Assembly: GCF_051535215.1 (NCBI RefSeq)
Contig: NZ_JBPPLY010000004.1
Span: forward strand, 1-64,000
Reading direction: 5' to 3'
DNA from: Nitrobacter sp051535215
GTDB taxonomy: Bacteria > Pseudomonadota > Alphaproteobacteria > Rhizobiales > Xanthobacteraceae
Length of the DNA: 64,000 nt
A program made the translations under genes and the position numbers. The number at the start of each line of letters is the position of its first letter. The first letter of the stretch is position 1. Shown here one piece after another: positions 1 to 9,487 of this stretch. The notes beneath the pieces were generated by a model. The model ran no database searches. It was given only the letters and a program-made list of their open reading frames with translations, and was not told the origin of the DNA.

Positions 1-68
1 GCATCATTGGAAAGCGTGGCTGGCCTCGGCCGCACCAATAACGCCAACAACGATCACGAGAACGCTTG

Positions 69-698
69 ATGTCACCCGCTTCCAACAAGATCGCGCTCTT
101 TATCGATGGCGCCAATCTTTACGCAACTGCCAAGACGCTCGGCTTCGACATCGACTACAAGCGCCTGCTGAAGGAATTCCAGTCGAGGGGCACGCTGCTT
201 CGCGCCTTCTATTACACCGCGATCATCGAGGACCAGGAATATTCCTCGATACGGCCGCTGATCGACTGGCTGGACTACAACGGATACACGGTGGTCACGA
301 AAGCCACCAAGGAATTCGTCGACACCAGCGGCCGCCGCAAGGTGAAGGGCAATATGGACATCGAACTTGCGGTCGATGCGATGGAGCTTGCCGAACACGT
401 CGACCAGATGGTGCTGTTCTCGGGCGACGGCGATTTCCGCTCGCTCGTCGAGGCGGTGCAGCGCCGCGGCGTGCGCGTAACCGTTGTTTCCACGATCGCA
501 AGCCAGCCGCCGATGATCGCCGACGAATTGCGCCGCCAGGCGGACGTTTTCACCGACCTCGTCGACCTGCAGCCGAAACTCGGGCGCGATCCGTCGGAAC
601 GGCAGACATCGCGCGAGCCGCGCCACCATGCGCCGCAATTCCTGCAGCGGTCCACCGCCATGGCGCATCGGGATGATGACGACGATTTCGAGGACTGA
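69..698 (+). CDS. NYN domain protein (LabA/DUF88 family), putative RNase
   Basis: The protein (209 aa) has the NYN/PIN-like fold signature: an N-terminal ALFIDGANLY strand with the first acidic residue, a second acidic cluster in KGNMDIELAVDAM (about residue 97-109), and FSGDGDFRSL (about 118-127). These Asp residues form the metal-binding site of the LabA/DUF88 family, thought to act as single-strand RNases. The C-terminal 50 residues are charged and low in complexity, ending in an acidic run. A TTG lies one codon upstream of the chosen ATG. The 3' end overlaps the next gene by about 26 bases, suggesting coupled expression with the uracil-DNA glycosylase. The family call is firm; the substrate is unknown. 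Confidence 0.85.
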   Translation: MSPASNKIALFIDGANLYATAKTLGFDIDYKRLLKEFQSRGTLLRAFYYTAIIEDQEYSSIRPLIDWLDYNGYTVVTKATKEFVDTSGRRKVKGNMDIELAVDAMELAEHVDQMVLFSGDGDFRSLVEAVQRRGVRVTVVSTIASQPPMIADELRRQADVFTDLVDLQPKLGRDPSERQTSREPRHHAPQFLQRSTAMAHRDDDDDFED

Positions 699-1374
699 GG
701 CGCAGTCGCGCGCCGAACCTGCTCCCTCCGGCACCAACCCCGCAAACGAAGAACCCGGCCGCGATTGCCCGCTTTGTCCGCGGCTGGTTGACTATCGCTT
801 GGCAGTGCGAGCGCGCGAACCGGAGTGGTTCAACGCCCCCGTGCCCTCTTTCGGCAGCCCGGATGCCGCCCTGCTGATCGTCGGCCTCGCGCCGGGCGTG
901 CAAGGCGCCAATCGCACCGGGCGGCCCTTCACCGGCGATTACGCCGGCGACCTGCTCTATGCCACATTGCTGAAATACGGCTTTGCGACAGGTCACTACC
1001 GGGCCCGGCCCGACGATGGCCTCACCTTGCTCGATTGCCGCATCAGCAATGCGGTGCGCTGCGTCCCGCCGCAAAACAAGCCGCTGCCGGCCGAGATCAA
1101 CACCTGCCGCACGTTCCTTAACGCCACGCTGACATCGATGCCACGCCTGAGGGCGGTTGTCGCGCTTGGCCGCATCGCTCACGATTCCGTGGTGAAGGGA
1201 CTTGGGCTGCGCGCCAAGGCCGCATCCTTTGCGCATGGCGCCGTGCATGACGCCGGCGCGGTCAGGCTTTACGACAGCTATCACTGCTCCCGCTACAACA
1301 CCAACACTCGCGTCCTGACGCCCGAAATGTTCGAGAACGTGTTCGCACGGGTACGCGACGACCTCGCGTCTTGA
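673..1374 (+). CDS. Uracil-DNA glycosylase, family 5 (UdgB-like)
   Basis: This base-excision repair enzyme (233 aa) should remove uracil and other deaminated bases from DNA. Motif A, GLAPGVQGANRTGRPFTGD (residues about 70-88), matches the family 5 pattern, which has no Asp/Asn at the position used by family 1. The second active-site motif is HCSRYNTNT near residue 204. CPLC near the N-terminus and further Cys residues fit the 4Fe-4S ligands of this family. The start is one of two adjacent ATGs (673 or 676) inside the end of the NYN gene. An in-frame upstream extension to 628 has low-complexity coding and is unlikely to be translated. A dispersed repeat begins at the stop codon. Confidence 0.9.
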   Translation: MMTTISRTEAQSRAEPAPSGTNPANEEPGRDCPLCPRLVDYRLAVRAREPEWFNAPVPSFGSPDAALLIVGLAPGVQGANRTGRPFTGDYAGDLLYATLLKYGFATGHYRARPDDGLTLLDCRISNAVRCVPPQNKPLPAEINTCRTFLNATLTSMPRLRAVVALGRIAHDSVVKGLGLRAKAASFAHGAVHDAGAVRLYDSYHCSRYNTNTRVLTPEMFENVFARVRDDLAS

Positions 1375-1428
1375 TTTGACGCGTCTTCTTCACGCGAACC
1401 GGATTCCACTTCGCTCGAACACGCTATA
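1374..1428 (+). repeat. ACCGGT-centred imperfect palindrome, copy 1
   Basis: An intergenic imperfect palindrome around CGAACCGGATTCCACTTCG, starting at the stop of the glycosylase gene. It shares the arms ACGCG(T/A)TTTCTTC and CACTTCG(C/T)TC with copies near 53.4, 53.7 and 54.9 kb, and a diverged form lies near 40.5 kb. The centre here is degenerate (ACCGGA). Confidence 0.7.
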
Positions 1429-1442
1429 GCCGGCCGCGGGAG

Positions 1443-1709
1443 TTATCGCGGCTCAGTGAAACGGACGCCCATCATCTCGCCGTTTCGCCAGACTCGTTCA
1501 CACTCCCGCGGCGGCGAATTCGGGACCAAAGCGACGCCGAAACGCTTTGGCACGGTGAGGCCGGCGGAGGCAATCACAAGGCGCGCGCCGTCGCTGGAGA
1601 TGTCCATGACCTCGCACTCCGATCTGCCTTCGACCGAGTCGAGTACAAGCCAGGCCCGTTGATGCCGGCGTCGCATGCGCCGAGTGGCGCGCTTCTGTTT
1701 GATCCGCAT
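1443..1709 (-). CDS. PilZ domain protein
   Basis: An 88-residue protein made of a single PilZ domain, the cyclic-di-GMP receptor fold. The N-terminal Arg-rich stretch supplies the RxxxR motif (RATRRMRRR). The second motif, DISSDGARLV (about residues 37-46), matches the D/NxSxxG consensus. It has no output domain, so any c-di-GMP effect would be through partner proteins. It is monocistronic and convergent with the glycosylase gene. Alpha-proteobacterial genomes carry many such small PilZ proteins, so the specific role cannot be assigned. Confidence 0.8.
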   Translation of the reverse strand: MRIKQKRATRRMRRRHQRAWLVLDSVEGRSECEVMDISSDGARLVIASAGLTVPKRFGVALVPNSPPRECERVWRNGEMMGVRFTEPR

Positions 1710-1812
1710 GCCGTGAGCAAATCACGGTAAACCTGAAATAACCTTGAATCGATCGATCAAAATTTAACGGCTAGGGTCCAAAATCACCGAGGCAGGCGCT
1801 TTTCGCTCGCAT

Positions 1813-2394
1813 CTATTGCGAAACGGGATTCGCTCGCAGCCACGCCAATACCTCGCCAGCATTCCGGTCGGGCGGGAATACCGGATAGAATACGTGGTTG
1901 ATCCTGCCGCCATCGATGACCAGCGTGAGTCGCCTGATCAGGGTCAACCCCGCGACCTCCATGGTCGGTAGTTCGAGCGCGCGGGTCAGCGAAAGCCCCT
2001 CGTCCGACAGCACGGCGAACGGCAGGTGCAGTCGCGCGGCCATTTCGCACTGGTAGCGGTGATCCTGCGTCGACAGACCAAACACATGACCTGCGCCGGC
2101 AGCCTTCAACTCGGCGAACAGATCGCGGAATGCGCAAGCCTGCGGCGTGCAGCCTCGCGCGCCCGGAATCATGTCCCAGTCATCGACCGGGCTGATCTTG
2201 CCCGGCTCGCCAGTGCGCGGATAGGCGAATACCACCGTTCGACCTTTCAACGCCGACAGCCTCACCGAAGAATTGTCGGTCGCAACCAGATCGAGAGGCG
2301 GAATCCTTCTTCCGGGCAAGTGCCGCGCAGCGCCATCGTCGACCGGCGCCGGAATCTTGCTCCAGTCGACCTCGAACAGATTCTCCTGATTCAT
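1813..2394 (-). CDS. Peroxiredoxin-like protein (AhpC/TSA fold, CX4C)
   Basis: A cytoplasmic thiol peroxidase-like protein (193 aa). The thioredoxin-fold core shows the usual strand VVFAYPRTGEPG, but 12 residues (KISPVDDWDMIP) follow before GARGCTPQACAFRD. The catalytic Cys is therefore shifted compared with the usual TPGCT motif. The two Cys are spaced CX4C, as in PrxQ/BCP-type enzymes that form an intramolecular disulfide. The chosen ATG is preceded by GGAGG at good spacing; an upstream extension to 2424 lacks this. The end of the gene is about 100 bp from the PilZ gene on the same strand. Exact substrate specificity is unknown. Confidence 0.8.
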   Translation of the reverse strand: MNQENLFEVDWSKIPAPVDDGAARHLPGRRIPPLDLVATDNSSVRLSALKGRTVVFAYPRTGEPGKISPVDDWDMIPGARGCTPQACAFRDLFAELKAAGAGHVFGLSTQDHRYQCEMAARLHLPFAVLSDEGLSLTRALELPTMEVAGLTLIRRLTLVIDGGRINHVFYPVFPPDRNAGEVLAWLRANPVSQ

Positions 2395-2490
2395 CGCGAG
2401 GTCCTCCACGGAGTTCGCAGTCATCGCCGCGAAATCACGAAGCCGTCCGAACCGGTCGCTTCGCTCCGTCTTTGGCGGTGAAGAGTATTC

Positions 2491-2964
2491 TCACCCCCTC
2501 GCCCGCAGCAACCGGCCTTTCTCGCGGCCCCAGTCGCGCTTCTTCTCGCTCTCGCGCTTATCGTGCAGCTTCTTGCCCTTGGCGATCGCCAGCAGCAGCT
2601 TGGCCCGTCCGCGTTCGTTGAAATAGAGCTTGAGCGGAATCAGCGTCATGCCCTCGCGATCGACCGCGCCCATCAGCTTGTTGATCTGCTTCCTGTGAAG
2701 CAGCAGCTTGCGCGGCCGCTTCGGCTCATGATTGAAGCGGTTGGCCTGCAGATATTCGGGGATGTTGGAATTGATCAGCCAGATTTCGCCGTTCTTTGAA
2801 TCGGCATAAGATTCGGCAATGGTGGTCTTGCCGTTACGGATCGATTTGACCTCCGTACCGGTCAGCGCAATGCCGGCCTCGACGGTGTCCTCGATCGCAT
2901 AGTTGAACCGCGCCTTGCGATTTTCAGCGACGACCTTGATCGCGCGTTCGTTCTTCTCGGCCAT
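2491..2964 (-). CDS. smpB: SsrA-binding protein SmpB
   Basis: SmpB (157 aa) binds tmRNA and brings it to stalled ribosomes for trans-translation. The sequence shows the beta-barrel core beginning VVAENRKARFNYAIEDTVEA, then TGTEVKSIRNGK, and the C-terminal tail KLHDKRESEKKRDWGREKGR that enters the decoding centre. Length is standard for the family. It lies downstream of dapA and mscL on the same strand, a neighbourhood commonly seen in Bradyrhizobiaceae. Confidence 0.97.
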   Translation of the reverse strand: MAEKNERAIKVVAENRKARFNYAIEDTVEAGIALTGTEVKSIRNGKTTIAESYADSKNGEIWLINSNIPEYLQANRFNHEPKRPRKLLLHRKQINKLMGAVDREGMTLIPLKLYFNERGRAKLLLAIAKGKKLHDKRESEKKRDWGREKGRLLRARG

Positions 2965-3118
2965 ATCTGAAAACCTCCGGACGTCGCCTTTTCAACGAAT
3001 AGCGGCAACGCCCGATCCTTTTACCCTTCTAGGGTCTCGATTCCGAAGTTCGCATGTCCTTGCAGCAATCTCTGATGTCGAACTTCGAGCTTTCGATCAC
3101 CACACCACACGCCGCGCC

Positions 3119-3538
3119 TTACCTTTTCGCTTTCAGCAGATCGCGGATCTCGGTCAGCAGTTCTTCCTCGCGGGTCGGCTTTGGCGGCGCCGCGGAGGCT
3201 GCCTCGTCCTTTCGCTTCAGTCTGTTCATGCCTTTGATAACGATGAACAGCACGAAGGCGACGATCACGAAGTTCAGCGTCAGGGTCAGGAAGTTGCCCC
3301 ACGCCAACACCGCGCCCTGTTTCTTGGCGTCGGCCAGATTCGAGGCGTTCACCGCCTTCGACAGCGGCGTGAAGTAGTTCGAGAAGTCGAGGCCGCCCGT
3401 AACGGCTCCGATGATCGGCATGATGATGTCGGCGACCATCGAGGAGACGATAGCTCCGAACGCAGCACCGATGATGACGCCGACAGCGAGATCGACGACA
3501 TTTCCCTTCATCGCGAATTCGCGAAATTCCTTCAGCAT
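3119..3538 (-). CDS. mscL: Large-conductance mechanosensitive channel MscL
   Basis: An inner-membrane channel (139 aa) that opens under high membrane tension to release solutes during hypoosmotic shock. The N-terminal amphipathic helix MLKEFREFAMKGNVVDLAVGVIIG and the first transmembrane helix are typical, followed by a periplasmic loop (about 52-70) and the second helix LTLTLNFVIVAFVLFIVI. The cytoplasmic C-terminal helix ends TREEELLTEIRDLLKAKR. GGGGAG precedes the ATG at good spacing. Confidence 0.97.
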   Translation of the reverse strand: MLKEFREFAMKGNVVDLAVGVIIGAAFGAIVSSMVADIIMPIIGAVTGGLDFSNYFTPLSKAVNASNLADAKKQGAVLAWGNFLTLTLNFVIVAFVLFIVIKGMNRLKRKDEAASAAPPKPTREEELLTEIRDLLKAKR

Positions 3539-3602
3539 CGCAATTCTCCCCGATATTTCGCCGCGTCGCGCAGCAGCGGCAACCCAAGTGAGAGACCAGA
3601 CC

Positions 3603-4493
<891 letters not shown>

Positions 4494-4722
4494 GATCCGC
4501 TCCAACGCTGCGCGACTTCGCCGCGCCAATTTCCATGTTTCCTCAGTCATATCGGGTCTGACGCCGCGACGAAAGGTCCGCGCTTCCGACCCGACAGCCG
4601 CGATTTCGCCGCGGTTGGGGCGCATATAAGTCAGCCACCCGAATTTTAGTGTTTTGTCCACATATTCAATGAAATAGTCATGGGATTTTTAAGGCCTGCG
4701 AGATTTGCCGAGAGGGGTTGCC

Positions 4723-6996
4723 GTGACATTGCCTGCCCGTGCATCAAGGTTGCGAACAGCTGTGCTCGGCGCGGGCGTGGTGTTGGCTGCCGGCTTCTGG
4801 ACTGAACCCGCAAGTGCTGAAAAGGCTCCGAAGACCGAGAAAGTTCAGAAGACCGAGAAGGCCGCCAAGACTCCCGCACCGAAGCCGCGGCCGACTCCAC
4901 ACCACGCCTCCCCAAAATCCGTCGCCGGCTCGAAGACAGCCGCCAGCCACGCGCATGGCAAGACCTCAACTCCGGACAAGGACAAGGCCACCGCAGCCCC
5001 GGCAATTCAACCGGCCACACGCAAGCACGCGGTGCTTCCGCCGCCGCCGAAACGCACGCCCGTTCCCAGGGCCGCCATGGCTGCGACATCGTCGACGCCG
5101 CGCGCCGATCTCGAGGCGCTTCAGAACGTCATCGACCTGACCCGCAAGCGCAGAACGTCCGACGCCACGCAGGTCGAGGCGAGCATGACAGACCCGGTGG
5201 CGCGCAAGCTCGCCGAGTGGATCATCCTGCGCAGCGAAGACAACGGCGCGCCGACCGAGCGCTATCGCGCCTTCATCGAAGCCAATCCAAGCTGGCCATC
5301 GCAGACATTTCTGCGCCGGCGCGCGGAAGCTGCGCTGTGGGATGACAGCCGCGACGATCGCACTGTGCTGGCCTGGTTCGAGAACGAACGACCGTTGTCG
5401 GCCAAGGGACGGTTCGCGCTGGCGCGCGCCCTGCTCGCGCGAGGCGACCGCGCCAATGCCGTGCAGTTGATCCGCGAAGCATGGCGGACCGATTCGATGT
5501 CGGAACCGCTCGAGGAAAAGGCACTCGAGGCATTCGGCGCAATGCTGACGCCGGGCGACCAGAAGGCGCGGATGGATTATCTGCTTTACGGTCGCGAAAG
5601 CGATGCGGCGTTGCGCGCGGCAAAGCGGCTCGGAAGCGCCGAAGTCGCCCTCGCCAGAGCACGAATCGCCGCCGACCGTAAATCGTCCAGCTTGCGCGCG
5701 CTGCTTGAAAACGTTCCGCGCGAGTTGCACGGCGATCCCGGCTACATCTTCGCCCGCATTCAGCTTCTGCGGCGTGAAGAGAAGTTCGGGGAAGCGGCGC
5801 GGCTGATGCTGAATGCACCGCGAGATCCCAACCGGCTTTACAACGTCGATGAATGGTGGATCGAGCGACGCCTGCTTGCGCGCAAGATGATCGACGTCGG
5901 CGAGTATCGCACCGCATACCTCATTGCGCGCGACGCGGCGCTTCCTGCGCGGGACATCTACAAGACCGAGCAGGAGTTCACCGCCGGCTGGATCGCGCTG
6001 CGTTTCCTGAGGGATCCCAACACCGCCGCCCGGCATTTCGCCCGCATCGGCGTAGGCAGCGTCAACCCGACCGCGCTGGCGCGGGCCGGCTACTGGCAGG
6101 GCCGCGCCGCCGAGGCGGCAGGCCGCATCCAGGAAGCCCGTCACGCCTACGCGGCGGCGGCCGAACACTCCACCAGCTACTACGGCCAGCTTGCGCGCGC
6201 GAAACTCGGACTGCCGCAGATCGAACTGCGCGGCGTTCCCGGCAGCCGGTCGCGCGGTGTCGAGCGGCTGGAGATCGTGCGCGCCGTGCAGCTTCTTTAT
6301 GCAATCGGCAACGGCGAATTCGCACTCCCGATCTTTGCCGACATGGGCGAGAACGGCGATCCGGACGCTGTTCTCGGACTTGGCGAACTCGCCGCGCGCC
6401 AGGGCGACGCCCGGGCGATGCTGCTGGCCGGCAAGGCTGCGCTCAATCGCGGGCTGCCGTTCGATTTCTATGCCTATCCCGTCAGCGGAATTCCGTCGTT
6501 CAAATCGATCGGACCGGATATCGAGCGCAGCATCGTCTATGCAATCGCCCGACAGGAAAGCGCCTTCAATCCGTCGGTGGTGTCACCGGCCCACGCCTAC
6601 GGTCTGATGCAGGTGACGCCTGATGCCGGGCGATATGTCTGCAAGAAATACGGCGTCGGCTTCGACCTTCAGCGCATGAAAACCGAGCCCGCCTATAATG
6701 CCGCGCTCGGTGCGGCGGAACTCGGCGGCCTGCTCGAAGACTATCGCGGCTCGTACATCCTGACTTTTGCGGCTTACAACGCCGGACGCGGCAGTGTCAA
6801 AAAATGGATCGCGCGCTACGGCGATCCGCGCGATCCAAGTGTCGATGCGGTGGACTGGGTCGAACTGATTCCGTTTTCGGAGACGCGCAACTACGTGCAG
6901 CGCATCATGGAGAACCTGCAGGTCTATCGCGCCCGCTTCGGCGGAGGCTCGAAGCTGCAGATTGAGGCGGACTTGCACCGCGGTTCTATCGAATAG
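4723..6996 (+). CDS. Soluble lytic murein transglycosylase (Slt70-like)
   Basis: A periplasmic enzyme (757 aa) that cleaves peptidoglycan between MurNAc and GlcNAc with anhydro-MurNAc formation. A signal peptide (about residues 1-33, ending EPASA) is followed by a Lys/Pro/Thr-rich low-complexity region of about 85 residues, then an alpha-helical superhelix. The C-terminal SLT domain carries the catalytic Glu in ARQESAFNPSVVSPAHA, then YGLMQVTP and AAYNAGRG. GTG at 4723 is preferred because GAGAGGGG lies just upstream; a TTG at 4705 is in frame but has no such site. The repeat-rich N-terminal linker is unusual and may span the periplasm or bind the wall. Confidence 0.93.
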   Translation: MTLPARASRLRTAVLGAGVVLAAGFWTEPASAEKAPKTEKVQKTEKAAKTPAPKPRPTPHHASPKSVAGSKTAASHAHGKTSTPDKDKATAAPAIQPATRKHAVLPPPPKRTPVPRAAMAATSSTPRADLEALQNVIDLTRKRRTSDATQVEASMTDPVARKLAEWIILRSEDNGAPTERYRAFIEANPSWPSQTFLRRRAEAALWDDSRDDRTVLAWFENERPLSAKGRFALARALLARGDRANAVQLIREAWRTDSMSEPLEEKALEAFGAMLTPGDQKARMDYLLYGRESDAALRAAKRLGSAEVALARARIAADRKSSSLRALLENVPRELHGDPGYIFARIQLLRREEKFGEAARLMLNAPRDPNRLYNVDEWWIERRLLARKMIDVGEYRTAYLIARDAALPARDIYKTEQEFTAGWIALRFLRDPNTAARHFARIGVGSVNPTALARAGYWQGRAAEAAGRIQEARHAYAAAAEHSTSYYGQLARAKLGLPQIELRGVPGSRSRGVERLEIVRAVQLLYAIGNGEFALPIFADMGENGDPDAVLGLGELAARQGDARAMLLAGKAALNRGLPFDFYAYPVSGIPSFKSIGPDIERSIVYAIARQESAFNPSVVSPAHAYGLMQVTPDAGRYVCKKYGVGFDLQRMKTEPAYNAALGAAELGGLLEDYRGSYILTFAAYNAGRGSVKKWIARYGDPRDPSVDAVDWVELIPFSETRNYVQRIMENLQVYRARFGGGSKLQIEADLHRGSIE

Positions 6997-7076
6997 ATGC
7001 AGGGTCTTCCGCGCGGCTATTTTAACTCGCATTCACGGCGCGTGATGCGCCTTCGTGCGCCGTCACCACGTCCGAA

Positions 7077-7391
7077 CTATCGCCTGAAGTTACGTCGCAT
7101 GTCGGGATATGCGGTGGGGCCATCTTCGGGGAAACGATAGAACGGATTCACGTCGCAATAGGCGCGGCGGCCAGAGGCTGTCGCCAGGCATTGCTGATAG
7201 GTGTCGAAACTGCAATCGCCAGTGCCGCTCTCGTAATACTCGCCCTTGATGCAGTATGGATAATCCCGAGCCTGCGCGGCTGAGGGAGCAAGGGTAAGGA
7301 ATGAGACCACAACGCCGGTGCATACGGCTGCAAGCGAAAACCTGTAAGTCGCTACCTTATGTTTGACCGCGCGCATTTCACTGTTACCCAT
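7077..7391 (-). CDS. DUF3551 family secreted protein
   Basis: A small exported protein (104 aa) of the DUF3551 family that is abundant in Bradyrhizobium relatives. After a hydrophobic signal segment ending near SAAQA, the mature part reads DYPYCIKGEYYESGTGDCSF, then DTYQQCLATASGRRAYCDVNPFY. Four Cys residues probably make two disulfides in the periplasm. The start is uncertain: ATG at 7391 and ATG at 7376 both fit a signal peptide, and an upstream in-frame extension to 7466 is less likely. The family has no known function. Confidence 0.8.
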   Translation of the reverse strand: MGNSEMRAVKHKVATYRFSLAAVCTGVVVSFLTLAPSAAQARDYPYCIKGEYYESGTGDCSFDTYQQCLATASGRRAYCDVNPFYRFPEDGPTAYPDMRRNFRR

Positions 7392-7618
7392 TGATATCCC
7401 GCTTTGTCTGCCGGACTTATATTGCGAAAGCGCGCGATCGGCCAGAGTCGCCTTCGCCATCACCACAATTTGCTGGAAGATATCCCGCCGTTTTGCCGCG
7501 TAGCGCCGTCACATGGCTCGTCACGGCGAACACAGGGACCACGGACTTCCTTCCACGGATACAATCGCGCATGGCGCGGATCGCGCGACTGATCCCCTGC
7601 CTCATCGGAAAAATCAAA

Positions 7619-7640
7619 CCCCGGCAGTTTCCGGCCGGGG
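7619..7640 (-). terminator. Rho-independent terminator of the first porin gene
   Basis: Arms CCCCGGC (7619-7625) and GCCGGGG (7634-7640) form a GC-rich hairpin with an 8-base loop. On the minus strand it is followed by GGTTTGATTTTT, a T-rich tract. It lies 32 bases past the porin stop. A near-copy with the same CAGTTTCC loop lies behind the second porin gene. Confidence 0.8.
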
Positions 7641-7671
7641 GTTCGTTCAGGATGCCCTCAGCAACCTGTAA

Positions 7672-9186
7672 TTACCAGGTGCGCTGAGCACGGAACATGA
7701 CGGTCCAAGTATCCTGATCCTTCAGGGCGTAGACACCTCCCGGCTTGCCGACGGCCGGGTTGGATGGAAGGATAGCCGTGCCGGCATACTTCTGATCCAG
7801 CATGGTATAAACTCCTTCCGTCGTGAACGTCAGGTTCTTGACCGGAGTCCAGCGCAGGTTCGCACCTATCTGTCCGATGTTGTAATCCGGGTTGCACGTG
7901 GTGACACCTGCGCCAAGGGCAACAGGGATCGTCACGTTGCACATAATGTTCTTGGCCGCCCCGGTGTAACTGACGGACGCGTAAGCGCCGAAAACCGACG
8001 TGGCCCAGTACGGGTTCCAGTTGTGGTTGAAAGCACCGCGCATGCCCCAGGTCGAGACCAGTTCAAGCTGACCGCCAGGGCCAAATACCGCATCCGGCGC
8101 AAAGCCGTATCCAATGCCGGTTATGCCGGTATAGATCGTGTTGACACCTGCCGCAGCGGCCAGATCCTGGATGTTGTAACGGGTCGCACCGTTAGTGTAG
8201 ACGCCCTGAAAGTCGACCGTGTCGCCCGGACCGGTCGGAAGGTTCTTAATTGATAGAGCGAGCTGACCGGCCCAACCCCACTTGTCTCGCGGGCCGCCAC
8301 TTGCTTGATCGGTATAGTAGGCGGGATTGTTGTTGTGGGCCGCAACCGACGCCTGGAACGAGCCCCAAGCCTGATCGACGCGAAGTTGACCCACGACGTC
8401 AGGAACGGTGGTCCCACCGTAATCATTCGCACCATAGCCAAGGTTGGCTGTGCCGAAGACGGCGTTTGGCGCTACCCCGAGGTTCAGAATGCCAGCCTGG
8501 TAATACTGGACCGGATCCTGCACGCCGATCGAGCCCGACACCCCGTTGCCGAACTCGGCCGTATAGGTGAACTGGTTCACGCCGATGATACCGCCGCCGC
8601 CGCCGACGAGACCGTCGAAGATATTGTTGCCCAGATAGTTTCCCCACGGAGTGCTGAACTGAGAAGCAGCTCTACCCACCGTGAAACCGGCGAACTGGAT
8701 GAAGGCGTAGTACACGCCAAGCTGGCCGCCGGAGACGGCGCCGTTGCCGCTCGCTCCAGGCGGAGCCGAATTGTAGACAGTCGCACCCGTACCGTCACCG
8801 GCATAACCGCCGGAGGTCCAGGTGAAAACCGTGTCCATGTACGTGCGGACCACACCGTATTCGGTGGCGGTGCGGGTATCGATGTTCAGGTCTGCGCGGG
8901 ACCGCCAGGTGAAGGCGTTGCCGAAACGATTCCGCGCTCCCGGGGCGCCGAGAGTATTACCCGCAAACATCAAGTTGGTGTTGATGCCCATGTCGGCTCG
9001 TACATAGCCGCCGAGCTTGATGCAGGTGTCAGTGCCGGGAATGTAGTAGAAGCCCGCGCCGTACAGGGAGCAGATCTTCACGTATTCGACGGCCTTGGCC
9101 TTCAACGGAAGATCAGCGGCCTGCGTCCCGCCTATGATGACAAGACCTGCCGCCGAGCCAAGGAAAAGGCTCTTCATGAATTTCAT
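7672..9186 (-). CDS. Outer-membrane porin, Porin_2 family (paralogue A)
   Basis: A general-diffusion porin (504 aa) of the alphaproteobacterial Porin_2 family. The signal peptide ends GGTQA, and the mature protein begins ADLPLKAKAVEYVKICSLYG. It then has the constriction-type segment AGFYYIPGTDTCIKLGG with two Cys, alternating beta strands with Gly/Asn/Thr-rich loops, and a C-terminal aromatic FRAQRTW for outer-membrane assembly. The downstream neighbour on the genome is DUF3551. The second porin at 9488-11005 is nearly identical over the first 90 and last 110 residues but differs in surface loops, which indicates tandem duplication. Confidence 0.93.
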   Translation of the reverse strand: MKFMKSLFLGSAAGLVIIGGTQAADLPLKAKAVEYVKICSLYGAGFYYIPGTDTCIKLGGYVRADMGINTNLMFAGNTLGAPGARNRFGNAFTWRSRADLNIDTRTATEYGVVRTYMDTVFTWTSGGYAGDGTGATVYNSAPPGASGNGAVSGGQLGVYYAFIQFAGFTVGRAASQFSTPWGNYLGNNIFDGLVGGGGGIIGVNQFTYTAEFGNGVSGSIGVQDPVQYYQAGILNLGVAPNAVFGTANLGYGANDYGGTTVPDVVGQLRVDQAWGSFQASVAAHNNNPAYYTDQASGGPRDKWGWAGQLALSIKNLPTGPGDTVDFQGVYTNGATRYNIQDLAAAAGVNTIYTGITGIGYGFAPDAVFGPGGQLELVSTWGMRGAFNHNWNPYWATSVFGAYASVSYTGAAKNIMCNVTIPVALGAGVTTCNPDYNIGQIGANLRWTPVKNLTFTTEGVYTMLDQKYAGTAILPSNPAVGKPGGVYALKDQDTWTVMFRAQRTW

Positions 9187-9433
9187 TTGAAACTTCTATG
9201 TTGCCAAGTAGCACAGCTCGCGCACCGCTGTTCGCAAGCTACCAAGAGAATCACGGAAGATGATTGAGAGAGTACTATCGCAGCCTGGCAAACCTCAAGA
9301 GGTTGTGATGGCTCCCACGCCGCGCAAGCTGAGGACAGCCACGACTGCCCCGCCAATCCGGCCCATCATGGCATCAAGCTTCGTCGTCGCTCAGCGGCAT
9401 TGCGTCATCACCTTCGCGTTGCCGATAAATAAA

Positions 9434-9457
9434 CCCCCGGCAGTTTCCTACCGGGGG
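9434..9457 (-). terminator. Rho-independent terminator of the second porin gene
   Basis: Perfect arms CCCCCGG (9434-9440) and CCGGGGG (9451-9457) around a 10-base loop, followed on the minus strand by TTTATTTATC. It lies about 30 bases past the stop of the second porin, the same arrangement as for the first. The rest of 9187-9433, upstream of the first porin gene, should hold that gene's promoter; no clear -35/-10 can be named. Confidence 0.8.
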
Positions 9458-9487
9458 CTCGTTCAGGATGTCTTCAGCAACCTGTAA

